From positions 1,311,001-1,375,000 of the forward strand of contig NZ_FXWM01000001.1 in the NCBI RefSeq assembly GCF_900177675.1: DNA of 64,000 nucleotides, written 5' to 3'. Below, in pieces: positions 34,735 through 43,263 of this stretch (its first letter is position 1; the number at the start of each line of letters is the position of its first letter). Made by a program: the position numbers and the translations under genes. Source of the DNA: Bacillus sp. OV166. Lineage in GTDB: Bacteria; Bacillota; Bacilli; Bacillales; Cytobacillaceae. A model generated the notes under the pieces. It saw only the letters and a program-made list of their open reading frames with translations. It had not been told where the DNA came from and did not search any database.

Positions 34735-35106
34735 ATGGCAAAGAAAAATCAATTTTGGCGCGGGGTGTTACTTGGAGCACTTGCTGGCGGAGCAATCAGC
34801 CTTTTAGATAAACAAACACGTGAAGTGATGAAAGAAAACGTACAAAAAACTACTACTAAGGTTACCTATATCATGAAAAATCCAGGAGAGATTACTGATA
34901 AGGTGAAGGAAACTGCAGAAAAATTAAAGACAACCGTTAAGCAGGTCAGTGAGGATATATCTTATCTAACAGATAAAGTGGAAGAGTTACGGGAGATAAC
35001 TCCTCAAGTAACGGACATTTTAAAAGAAACGAAGGATACCTTCACAAAAAGTGACGAAGAAATCCTTTTAAATGAAGTATTAGGTGAAGAAGAAAAAATC
35101 CAATAA
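34735..35106 (+). CDS. YtxH-domain protein
   Basis: 123 residues. An N-terminal glycine-rich membrane helix (FWRGVLLGALAGGAISLLD) is followed by a long amphipathic helical tail with repeated K-x-x-x-x-T/V patterns, the layout of YtxH/general-stress proteins. The ATG at 34735 follows AGGGAGAC. It lies eight to fourteen bases before the YihY/BrkB gene, so the two form an operon. Confidence 0.78.
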   Translation: MAKKNQFWRGVLLGALAGGAISLLDKQTREVMKENVQKTTTKVTYIMKNPGEITDKVKETAEKLKTTVKQVSEDISYLTDKVEELREITPQVTDILKETKDTFTKSDEEILLNEVLGEEEKIQ

Positions 35107-35120
35107 AAAGGAGGATGGAA

Positions 35121-35957
35121 ATGGAAAAGGTGGGGAATGTTCGCTCATCTTTATTAAAATTACTTTGGCACCGGGTCGATGAAGATGATTTACCTGGATT
35201 AAGTGCACAGCTAGCATATTATTTTCTACTGTCCTTGTTTCCGCTCCTGATTGTTTTATTTACACTCCTTCCATATATTCCAATTCCCCATCAGGATATG
35301 CTTGGGGTCATAAGGGATTTTGCGCCTGTCGATGCCATGGACCTAATTGAAAAAAACGTCCATGACATAATGAATCATCGGAATGGCGGGTTGTTATCGT
35401 TCGGGATTATCGGTACGATTTGGTCGTCATCGAACGGTATTAATGCGATTGTGAAGGCTTTTAATAAGGCATATAATGTAAAGGAAAGTCGCTCGTTTAT
35501 TGTTTCAAGAGGGATGGCTATTCTTTTAACTTTTGGAATGATTTTTGTTTTAATTCTGGCGATTGTTCTTCCTGTATTCGGCAGAGAAATAGGTGTTTTT
35601 TTATTTTCTCAAATGGGCTACACGACAGAATTTATTAAGGTATGGGATACATTAAGCTGGCTGGTTAGTGCGATTATTTTGTTTCTCATTTTTACAGGAT
35701 TGTATTGGATTGCACCGAACGTAAAAATAAAATGCCGTAGTGCCTTTCCAGGGGCAGCTTTTGCTACCGTGGGCTGGATTATTTCCTCGATTGGATTAAC
35801 ATTTTATGTTGGAAATATCAGTAATTATTCGCTCACCTATGGCAGTATAGGGGCAATTATTGTCTTAATGATTTGGTTATACATATCGGCATTTATTATT
35901 ATATTAGGTGGAGAAATTAATGCTTTTTATAGTGAAAAGAATCGTAAGAATTGCTAA
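35121..35957 (+). CDS. yfkH: YihY/BrkB-family membrane protein YfkH
   Basis: 278 residues with six membrane helices. Conserved parts are DDLPGLSAQLAYYFLLSLFP near the N terminus, IIGTIWSSSNGINAIVKAFN in the middle and LTYGSIGAIIVLMIWLYISAF near the end. Family formerly called ribonuclease BN by mistake; actual role unknown. The ATG at 35121 has AAAGGAGG at ideal spacing. Confidence 0.87.
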   Translation: MEKVGNVRSSLLKLLWHRVDEDDLPGLSAQLAYYFLLSLFPLLIVLFTLLPYIPIPHQDMLGVIRDFAPVDAMDLIEKNVHDIMNHRNGGLLSFGIIGTIWSSSNGINAIVKAFNKAYNVKESRSFIVSRGMAILLTFGMIFVLILAIVLPVFGREIGVFLFSQMGYTTEFIKVWDTLSWLVSAIILFLIFTGLYWIAPNVKIKCRSAFPGAAFATVGWIISSIGLTFYVGNISNYSLTYGSIGAIIVLMIWLYISAFIIILGGEINAFYSEKNRKNC

Positions 35958-36032
35958 TAGTTTCCTTCATGAAAATAGCCCAACTGTACAAACTAAGATA
36001 GAAGGCTAACTAACTTCAGGGAGGTTCTTATT

Positions 36033-36137
36033 ATGACAAAGAAGACCAAAAAAGATGGCGGTACAAAGCAAAAAGGTAAAGGTAGTAAAGGAAATAAAAC
36101 TTCGGGGTCTGCGAACGGCTCGAATGGATATCACTAA
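36033..36137 (+). CDS. Small Lys/Gly/Ser-rich protein, 34 residues
   Basis: Begins MTKKTKKDGGTKQKGKGSKG and ends SNGYH. Very basic and likely disordered. CAGGGAGG lies upstream of the ATG. It could be a minor small acid-soluble or nucleic-acid-binding spore protein, but no family is recognised. Confidence 0.5.
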   Translation: MTKKTKKDGGTKQKGKGSKGNKTSGSANGSNGYH

Positions 36138-36159
36138 TGAGTTAAATCCCATATAAAAA

Positions 36160-36190
36160 TAAAAAAACCGGATGAATGTTCATCCGGTAT
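36160..36190 (-). terminator. Terminator after zosA
   Basis: ACCGGATGAA-TG-TTCATCCGGT stem; followed by seven T on the minus strand. Confidence 0.85.
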
Positions 36191-36194
36191 TTCA

Positions 36195-38108
36195 CTATTT
36201 AAGTAATCGAAGACTATTTAGAATGACTAAAATGGTACTGCCTTCATGACCGATTACTCCATATGGCAAATCGAGCATCTGAAAGAAATTCGATGCGATC
36301 AAGATCATGATTACAGTTATGGAGAAAACCACATTTTGTTTAATGATTCTGTTCATGCGTTTGGAAAGATCGATGGCCTCGGCAATTCGCGGCAAATCAT
36401 TTTTCATGAGGACAATATCAGCAGTCTCAAGGGCAACATCAGTTCCTCCGCCCATGGCAATACCGACATTGGCAATTGCTAGCGCAGGTGCATCATTAAT
36501 CCCGTCACCTACCATTGCCACAGTTTTATACTTTTCTTTCAATTCCTTAAGTTTTTCTACTTTTACCTCAGGTAAGCATTCGGCGAAAAATTCATCTACA
36601 TGGCTTTCAGAGGAAATCGCTCGTGCTGTTTTTTCACTATCCCCAGTAAGCATGACCGTATGAATACCTTGCTTTTTTAAATGATCAATGGCAAGTTTTG
36701 TTTCCTTGCGAACTACATCCTTCATGGCAATGATCGCACTCAGTTCACCATTTATTTCAATGTATACAAGTGTATTGCCAAGACTTGCAAGATCCTTTGC
36801 CTTACCTTCAGCAAACTTTTCAACATGATTATTGCCAATAAAGGCAGCTTTACCAATTTTCCACTTCTCACCGTTAATTGTCGCTTTAACACCCCAGCCT
36901 GGAACATCCTCAAGACTTTCTGGATAAAGGAGGTCCTTATTAATGCTCAATTTAACATAATTCACTATCGCGGTTGCAAGCGGATGGTTAGAATGGCTTT
37001 CAATTGAAGCAGCTTTCCAAATAAGGTCCTCTCGATCAAGACCTTCCTTAACAATCACTTCAGATACTTCTGGTTTCCCTTTGGTAAGTGTTCCCGTTTT
37101 ATCAAATGCGATGGCCCCTAGATGGCTTAAATTTTCAAGATGAACCCCACCTTTAACCAATATCCCATGTCTCGCTCCATTTGATATGGCGGATAAAGTG
37201 GCCGGCATAATAGAAGCAACAAGGGCACATGGGGATGCAACCACCAATAATATCATTGCTCTGTAGAAGGCCTCTTGCCAACTCCAGCCTAACATAAAGT
37301 GTGGGAGGAAAAACATTAATAAAACAACGGATAGGACTACTTTTACATAGGTTCCTTCAAAACGTTCAATAAACAGCTGTGAGGGTGATTTCTCGCTTTG
37401 AGCTGATTGAACAAGCTGTATGATCTTGTGGAAGAGGGTATCATGACTCGCTTTTGTCACTTTAACAGTAATTGAACCAGTCATGTTAACGGTGCCCGCG
37501 AAAACATCCTCCTCAGTTCCTTTTGAAACCGGCATGGATTCACCAGTAATAGCTGCTTCGTCGATATTCGTTTGTCCTTTGATGATGATTCCATCAGAAG
37601 GAACTCGTTCCCCAGGCTTAATTAAAATAAAATCACCGACACGAAGCACTGAAACAGGAACCTTTTTTTCATAACCACTTGAGATGAGCAAGGCTTCCTC
37701 GGGCTGAAGCTTCATTAAAGAGGAAATTTCCTTGTGGCTTTTATTCATGGTATAGGTTTCTAATGCTCCACTTACAGCAAAAATGAAAATTAGAACGGCA
37801 CCCTCTGTCCAGTAACCAATAATTGCTGAACCTATGGCAGCAAAAATCATTAGCATTTCCACATTTAATTCTTTATTTTCATAAGTGGCTTCAATGCCTT
37901 CTTTAGCCTTGGCAAACCCGCCAATTACAAATGCCAGCAGGTAAGCAATAATGGAATCTGCTCCATCTCCGTACTTATCCAATAACCAGCCAGCAGCAAT
38001 GAATCCACCGCTTAATCCAGCAGCAATCAATTCTGCATGCGGTTTGATTTTTTCTAAGAAACCTACTTTGTGAATACTCTTTGTTAGAGTCTTTGCTTCT
38101 GAATTCAT
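36195..38108 (-). CDS. zosA: P1B-type metal-transporting ATPase, ZosA-like
   Basis: 637 residues, the length of B. subtilis ZosA. It lacks an N-terminal HMA domain. Key motifs: TGES actuator loop (DEAAITGESMPVSKG), membrane metal site VVASPCALVAS (S-P-C rather than C-P-C), phosphorylation site DKTGTLTKG, HP motif SHSNHPLA, and hinge MVGDGINDAPALA. ZosA takes up zinc under peroxide stress in B. subtilis; direction and metal here are inferred. The ATG at 38108 follows GAGGGGGAG. It interrupts the yfkH-yfkF order. No PerR box was identified. Confidence 0.83.
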   Translation of the reverse strand: MNSEAKTLTKSIHKVGFLEKIKPHAELIAAGLSGGFIAAGWLLDKYGDGADSIIAYLLAFVIGGFAKAKEGIEATYENKELNVEMLMIFAAIGSAIIGYWTEGAVLIFIFAVSGALETYTMNKSHKEISSLMKLQPEEALLISSGYEKKVPVSVLRVGDFILIKPGERVPSDGIIIKGQTNIDEAAITGESMPVSKGTEEDVFAGTVNMTGSITVKVTKASHDTLFHKIIQLVQSAQSEKSPSQLFIERFEGTYVKVVLSVVLLMFFLPHFMLGWSWQEAFYRAMILLVVASPCALVASIMPATLSAISNGARHGILVKGGVHLENLSHLGAIAFDKTGTLTKGKPEVSEVIVKEGLDREDLIWKAASIESHSNHPLATAIVNYVKLSINKDLLYPESLEDVPGWGVKATINGEKWKIGKAAFIGNNHVEKFAEGKAKDLASLGNTLVYIEINGELSAIIAMKDVVRKETKLAIDHLKKQGIHTVMLTGDSEKTARAISSESHVDEFFAECLPEVKVEKLKELKEKYKTVAMVGDGINDAPALAIANVGIAMGGGTDVALETADIVLMKNDLPRIAEAIDLSKRMNRIIKQNVVFSITVIMILIASNFFQMLDLPYGVIGHEGSTILVILNSLRLLK

Positions 38109-38174
38109 AGGATCTCCCCCTCTCAATTTCCTAGTTGATAAGAATAATCAAAATCAATCCCCTTAAAAAATACG

Positions 38175-38200
38175 AAAGCTGTCATCAAAGGGATGACAGC
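38175..38200 (-). terminator. Probable terminator after yfkF
   Basis: GCTGTCATC-AAAGG-GATGACAGC hairpin between the MFS gene and zosA; the minus-strand side is followed by a moderately T-rich stretch. Confidence 0.55.
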
Positions 38201-38284
38201 AACAATTCTTAATTTTTTCTTTATTTTCTTTCATCTTACCACATATTTTATGCATTAGATATGAATTTGCTCCACAATCGTGGA

Positions 38285-39463
38285 TTAAGAATTTGGTTGT
38301 TCAAAAGCCAAGTAAGTCTTTTTTCCAAAAGCAAAAATGATAATTGATAAGATCAAAAGCATTGTACTAATGATATAGAAGAAACTCACATTTTCTGTGA
38401 ATTTAATGAACAATCCCCCGATGATTGGACCACTTAGGCTGCCTAGACTAAAAAAAATGCCGCATAACAAATTTCCTGTCGATAGCAAGTTCTTTGGAAC
38501 TAAATCTGTCATGTAACTAATGCCAAGCGAAAAGGTCGAACCGACTATCATCCCAGAAATGAGGAAAGCTACAAACAGCCCAATAAAGGAATGTTCAAAA
38601 AAACTTGCAGCTGTAAAACTGAAAAAACCAAGAAAAAGAATAGTTATTAAGATATTTTTGCGCCCATACTTATCACTTATAATTCCTAACGGAAGCTGGG
38701 TAATAATACTGCCGATTGCAAATGCAGATAACACCATTGAAACACTGGATACATCTATATTCATTCTTAATGCGTAGACAGGAAAACTTCCGTTTAAGGA
38801 GGATTCTAAAAAGCCGTAAGAGAATGGGGGTAAGAAAGCAACCCATCCAAATTTTAATGCCTTTCTAAACTGCTTGATTGTGGCTAGGAATGAATTGATC
38901 CCAACTTCTTGTTCAGGCAGTTCATTTTTAAGAGTAAAAACAAAGACCCAGCCAATAAAACATAAAATCGAGGAAACAATAAAGGGCAGTGATTGATTTA
39001 CGTTTACTAATGGTGTCATTAATGGCCCGGAGGCAAAACCAATCCCAAAGAACAGACCATACAGAGAAATATTACGTCCCCTCTTTGCAGCTGGGGAGGA
39101 GGAAGTAATCCAAGTCTGTGTGGCAAAATGGAGGGAATGATCGCCAATGCCAATCAGTAATCGGAGTGCAAACCAAAACCAAAATGTCTCCCATAATGGA
39201 AATAAAGCAAGTGAAACAATTACGAGCCCGCCACCATAGATAATAACCGGTTTATAACCGTATTTTCTGAGAGGCATTTCCATGAAAGGGGACACAAGTA
39301 GAATTCCAATATAAAGTGCTGTAGCATTTAAGCCATTTAAAGAAGGTGAAACGCCACTTTTTTCAAAAATTACTGCGATGAGTGGCAACAGCATGCCTTG
39401 CGAAAAACCAGATATGGCAACAATACTAACAAGAATCCAAAAACGAAGGTTATTAATATTCAT
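38285..39463 (-). CDS. yfkF: MFS transporter, YfkF-like
   Basis: 392 residues with 12 membrane helices. Motif A-like loops occur at MEMPLRKYGYKPVI (about 62-75) and GIISDKYGRKNI (about 257-268). Length and location between yfkH and yfkE match B. subtilis YfkF. The substrate is unknown. Confidence 0.78.
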   Translation of the reverse strand: MNINNLRFWILVSIVAISGFSQGMLLPLIAVIFEKSGVSPSLNGLNATALYIGILLVSPFMEMPLRKYGYKPVIIYGGGLVIVSLALFPLWETFWFWFALRLLIGIGDHSLHFATQTWITSSSPAAKRGRNISLYGLFFGIGFASGPLMTPLVNVNQSLPFIVSSILCFIGWVFVFTLKNELPEQEVGINSFLATIKQFRKALKFGWVAFLPPFSYGFLESSLNGSFPVYALRMNIDVSSVSMVLSAFAIGSIITQLPLGIISDKYGRKNILITILFLGFFSFTAASFFEHSFIGLFVAFLISGMIVGSTFSLGISYMTDLVPKNLLSTGNLLCGIFFSLGSLSGPIIGGLFIKFTENVSFFYIISTMLLILSIIIFAFGKKTYLAFEQPNS

Positions 39464-39633
39464 AGAACTTCCTTATTCAAATATTTTTAAATAGTTCCTA
39501 AATGATGGTAACGAGAAAATCCGCCATTTGCAAGTGAACAAACTCCCTAGACTTTTATGATTAGTTTAGGTAAATTAGGGTACAAAAGGAAAAAATATAT
39601 ATATTAGAAATCCGAGAATATGGAGGGAATACG

Positions 39634-40689
39634 GTGAACAAGATTTTTATGCTTATGACACTTATTGGGGTGCCACTTTCAGTTATTGGCTCGCTTATGC
39701 ACTGGTCAAATATCATCTTATTTATTATTTACTGTTTAACCATAGTTGCATTAGCCAGTTTTATGGGGAGGGCAACAGAAAGTCTTGCGATTGTGGCGGG
39801 GCCACGGATAGGCGGTTTGTTAAATGCCACGTTTGGAAATGCGGTTGAGCTTATTATTTCTATCTTTTCGTTGAAGGCAGGACTTGTTGGTATTGTTCTT
39901 GCCTCATTAACGGGTTCCGTGTTAGGCAATTTACTACTTGTGGCAGGACTATCTTTCTTTATTGGAGGATTAAAATTTAAGAGGCAGACATTTAATGTGT
40001 ACGATGCACGTCACAATTCGGGACTACTTATGTTTGCTGTTATAATCGCCTTTGTTATTCCAGAGGTTTTTTCGATGAATATGAATGAGACAAAAACACT
40101 TTCCTTAAGTGTCGGCATATCGGTCATTCTGATTGTCCTTTATCTAGCAGCCTTATTTTTTAAGTTGGTTACCCATCGAGGCGTGTATCAGCCCAGTACT
40201 GAAAAAGTGGCTCATGAGGAAGAAGTACCAGAATGGGGTAAAGGAAAGGCCATCGCCGTTCTTTTCATCGCTACATTGGCGGTCGCATACATTTCCGAGC
40301 GTCTTGTTCATACCTTTGAATATGTAGGGGATACTCTTGGTTGGTCTGAATTATTTATCGGGGTAATTATCGTGGCAATTGTTGGTAATGCCGCAGAACA
40401 CGCTTCTGCTATTGTCATGGCATTTAAGAACAAAATGGATATTGCGGTGGAAATCGCGATCGGTTCTACCCTACAAGTGGCGATGTTTGTTTTACCTGTC
40501 CTTGTTCTTATCTCTCTTTTGTTTAATACCACGATGCCGCTTCTGTTTAGCTGGCAGGAATTGATTGCGATGGTTTCATCGGTGCTCCTTATGGTTGTCA
40601 TTTCCAACGATGGAGAATCCAATTGGTTTGAAGGGTTAACTTTACTGGCAGCCTATTTGATTATGGGAATTGGTTTTTACTTACTCTAA
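39634..40689 (+). CDS. cax: Calcium/proton antiporter CAX (YfkE/ChaA-like)
   Basis: 351 residues, identical in length to B. subtilis YfkE. Ten or eleven membrane helices with the two CAX signature repeats GNAVELIISIFSL (about 69-81) and GNAAEHASAIVMAF (about 250-263), whose Glu residues bind Ca2+. It exports calcium in exchange for protons. The start is GTG. Confidence 0.93.
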   Translation: MNKIFMLMTLIGVPLSVIGSLMHWSNIILFIIYCLTIVALASFMGRATESLAIVAGPRIGGLLNATFGNAVELIISIFSLKAGLVGIVLASLTGSVLGNLLLVAGLSFFIGGLKFKRQTFNVYDARHNSGLLMFAVIIAFVIPEVFSMNMNETKTLSLSVGISVILIVLYLAALFFKLVTHRGVYQPSTEKVAHEEEVPEWGKGKAIAVLFIATLAVAYISERLVHTFEYVGDTLGWSELFIGVIIVAIVGNAAEHASAIVMAFKNKMDIAVEIAIGSTLQVAMFVLPVLVLISLLFNTTMPLLFSWQELIAMVSSVLLMVVISNDGESNWFEGLTLLAAYLIMGIGFYLL

Positions 40690-40700
40690 ATTTACATTAA

Positions 40701-40736
40701 AGAGACTCTAAGCCTAATGGATTAGAGTCTCCTTTG
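40701..40736 (+). terminator. Terminator after cax
   Basis: GAGACTCTAA/TTAGAGTCTC stem, followed by CCTTTG. Confidence 0.75.
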
Positions 40737-41073
40737 AAATATATACTATTTTTAAATTCTTCCATGTACGGAGTTAATCATCTTGCCTGGACTATCATAA
40801 TAAAATAACTTTTTTGTAGGGTTAAGTATCAATCGCTTTTCTTTGGGCCATCAATCACCAACCTTCATGTTTATTTAGATACATGAACACGAGTGTTGAA
40901 TCTCATATAAGACGGGAATCCCAACCTCCTTAATATTAATTAGGTAAATGGATAGCAGATTGATTACAGCCCTCCTTACTTGATAGATTAAGTATATTAT
41001 ATAATGAAATTGTAATTTTGTAAATGTTCTGATTATTACATTTATGTTACTTTTCCCCTAAAAGGAGCCACAA
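40737..41073. other. Intergenic region with no recognised feature
   Basis: About 340 AT-rich bases between the cax terminator and the YczE-like gene. Only short frames are present (for example 16 codons from 40884), none with a convincing RBS. The promoter of the downstream gene is probably in the last 80 bases, but no clear hexamers stand out. Confidence 0.5.
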
Positions 41074-41691
41074 ATGAAATTATTAATTAGGTTTTTATTT
41101 TTTATTTTAGGTTTGGCTATGATGACTTTCGGAGTATGTATGACCATTGAAGTAGCCGATATAGGTGTAGGAGCATGGGACGCACTTAATGTAATCCTAA
41201 CTGAAAAGGTTGGGTTATCAGTGGGAAAATGGGTGATGATTGATGGCGCGGTTTTAGTCATCGTTGTTTCTCTTTTATTAAAAAAAAGACCGGATCTGCT
41301 TTCATTACTAACTATTATTATTATTGGTTCCTTAGTCGATTTTTGGCTAGGCACTGTTTTTGAATTATTTGAAGTCAACGAACTTATGGGGAAAATCGGA
41401 ATGTTATTGATGGGCATCTTGATTATTGGATTTGGTGCATCCATTTATATCCAAGCTAAATTCCCGCAAAGTCCAATCGATAATTTTATGTTGGCAATCA
41501 AGGAACGTTTCCGTGTTAATTTAATGGTAGCGAAAACGATTGGTGAAATTACAGCCTTAATTCCAGCATTTTTTCTAAATGGACCTATTTCATACGGGAC
41601 CATTATTATCACTTTTACCGTAGGTCCTGCCATTCAATTATTTTTTCCATTTTTTGAGAAATTAATGGTCCGACTTCAGGCGAAATATTGA
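41074..41691 (+). CDS. YczE/YitT-like membrane protein
   Basis: 205 residues with five membrane helices. The family pattern is visible in the first third: GLAMMTFGVCMTIEVADIGV, then GAWDALNVILTEKVGLSVGKW. It continues with SPIDNFMLAIKERF near residue 140. B. subtilis YczE is needed for bacillaene/surfactin-related function, but a general role is unknown. The RBS is AAAGGAGC. Confidence 0.8.
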   Translation: MKLLIRFLFFILGLAMMTFGVCMTIEVADIGVGAWDALNVILTEKVGLSVGKWVMIDGAVLVIVVSLLLKKRPDLLSLLTIIIIGSLVDFWLGTVFELFEVNELMGKIGMLLMGILIIGFGASIYIQAKFPQSPIDNFMLAIKERFRVNLMVAKTIGEITALIPAFFLNGPISYGTIIITFTVGPAIQLFFPFFEKLMVRLQAKY

Positions 41692-41779
41692 AATTACTTG
41701 CTTGGATGGATAAAATTTATCAACTCCGAAAAAACTACTAGCAGACTGATTAATGCTATTTGTGAAGGGAGTCTAACTC

Positions 41780-42589
41780 GTGAAGAAAAATATTTCTGTT
41801 CTTATGACACTGCTATTAATGTTAACTTTTATTCCGTCAGCCTACGCGCAAAAGGGCCCAGTGAAAAAAGTCTTGGTAAAATATCAAGTACCAGCTTCGG
41901 TTCGGAATATTACCAAGGAAAATACTTACCCGAATTCGACACAGAACTTGCCATTATTACAGCCGAGTGATTTGACAAAAAAATTAATCAACTCTTCAAA
42001 GGTCAAGATCGAAAATCCTGATTTAATCCGGATGCTGAATGAATCGAGTATTAATAGCACACCGTTTGCAATAGGTTATCGTGCCATTGTCTACTTAGGC
42101 CAGTGGCCGCTAAATTATGAATCAACGGAAACCTCCCCTAATTGGGAGTTCCAAAAAATTAACACCAATTATTTCGATAATCGTGGCGGCAAGGTGCCAT
42201 ATCAGATTAAGTATGTTCAGGAGTCCCAAAAAATTATCAGAGGCGGCCTAACGGCTAAAATCGCCAATGCCGAAGATGTGAAAAAAATGATGCTATTAAA
42301 AGCGATGGAAAAAACGAATCTTCCACTTTCGTTTGATACGATTATTGGAGCAGGAACAAAGAATGATCATATTTATAACATCCCTCCTAACCGCCTAGGC
42401 TACTTATACGCTTATGCACCAGGTGTGAATGAAAAAGGAAAAGTAACCTACGGTGAAGTCTACTTAATGCTAAAAGGAAGCAAAAAGTTTATTGTAATTA
42501 AAAATGTCACGTCCCAAGGAATTGGTGCATGGATCCCAGTACAGGATTATGTTTCCTTTGGATTTGCCGCATCTGAAAGACCAAGATGA
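41780..42589 (+). CDS. yfkD: YfkD-like secreted protein
   Basis: 269 residues with an N-terminal signal peptide (LMTLLLMLTFIPSAYAQ). The soluble part contains IGYRAIVYLGQWPLNYESTE and YFDNRGGKVPYQIKYVQES, typical of the YfkD family of Bacillus. Function unknown. Starts at GTG behind GGGAG. Location after yfkE fits B. subtilis order. Confidence 0.85.
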   Translation: MKKNISVLMTLLLMLTFIPSAYAQKGPVKKVLVKYQVPASVRNITKENTYPNSTQNLPLLQPSDLTKKLINSSKVKIENPDLIRMLNESSINSTPFAIGYRAIVYLGQWPLNYESTETSPNWEFQKINTNYFDNRGGKVPYQIKYVQESQKIIRGGLTAKIANAEDVKKMMLLKAMEKTNLPLSFDTIIGAGTKNDHIYNIPPNRLGYLYAYAPGVNEKGKVTYGEVYLMLKGSKKFIVIKNVTSQGIGAWIPVQDYVSFGFAASERPR

Positions 42590-42596
42590 TTTGTAG

Positions 42597-42630
42597 AGAC
42601 TCCTCTTTGCAGGAGTCTATTTATTTTTGG
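42597..42630 (+). terminator. Terminator after yfkD
   Basis: AGACTCCT-CTTTGC-AGGAGTCT with a T-rich tail. Confidence 0.8.
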
Positions 42631-42664
42631 CTATGGTTAAGTTCATTGATGATTTAAAGCCTAC

Positions 42665-42772
42665 GTTGATTGGAGCGGAAGGCGCGAAGACTTCTGCGGG
42701 AGGACGGGGCCGAGGAGGCTCCCCGGACCGCCGCGAACCGCACGCGCCTGGAGCGGAAATCAACAGCCAAGG
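42665..42772. repeat. GC-rich inverted-end repeat element
   Basis: About 108 bases bounded by GTTGATT and AATCAAC in inverse orientation, with inner GGAGCGGAAGGCGCG and CGCGCCTGGAGCGGA and a very GC-rich core. It stands out sharply from the AT-rich surroundings and does not match the other repeat family in the window. It looks like a small non-coding mobile repeat of the type scattered in Bacillus genomes. Confidence 0.65.
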
Positions 42773-42877
42773 AACACAGCCTTATTTTTAAAAAATAGGG
42801 CAAAATAATAATAATCGATTGTCAAAGTATAAATTTTTCGGTAGGATGAGAACGTTAACGAAAAGGAGTGAATCAGT

Positions 42878-43075
42878 TTGGGTAATCCAATTGAAGATAA
42901 AAATACACAAGTGAATTTTTTAAAACAACGTTTAAACATGTTCATTGACGTGCTCGATGCCATTGATCCTGAAGATACGGATCTTGAAGATATTGACCGC
43001 TTAATTTCAATGTTAGATGATATGGAATCAAAATGCAGAGAATTTAATAATCGCGAAGTGAGTGAGTCTGTTTAA
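42878..43075 (+). CDS. yfjT: SE1561-family small protein (YfjT-like)
   Basis: 65 residues: QVNFLKQRLNMFIDVLDAID, then an acidic PEDTDLEDIDRLISMLDDME, matching the SE1561 family. Helical, acidic, soluble; function unknown. Starts at TTG with AAAGGAG nine bases upstream. Its place between yfkD and pdaA fits B. subtilis yfjT. Confidence 0.82.
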   Translation: MGNPIEDKNTQVNFLKQRLNMFIDVLDAIDPEDTDLEDIDRLISMLDDMESKCREFNNREVSESV

Positions 43076-43263
43076 TCAACAGGCTCTTTTTTTTCTTGGA
43101 GGAGTTTTCTTATCCAATATTTACATGGTTTTTTCACGATTAACATGGCAACGGTTGCAAGCTAATCCTTTAATTCTAGAGGGTATAGGAGTATAATATA
43201 AACGTGCAAAAAGTCGAAAATTGAAAAAGATTATTGGAGAACATAGGGAGAGGGGTACTCGAA

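Noticed and set aside
42846..42860. CcpA (cre) site TGAGAACGTTAACG
   Set aside because: Only one base from the consensus but the downstream gene is an unrelated small protein; likely chance in an AT-rich region.
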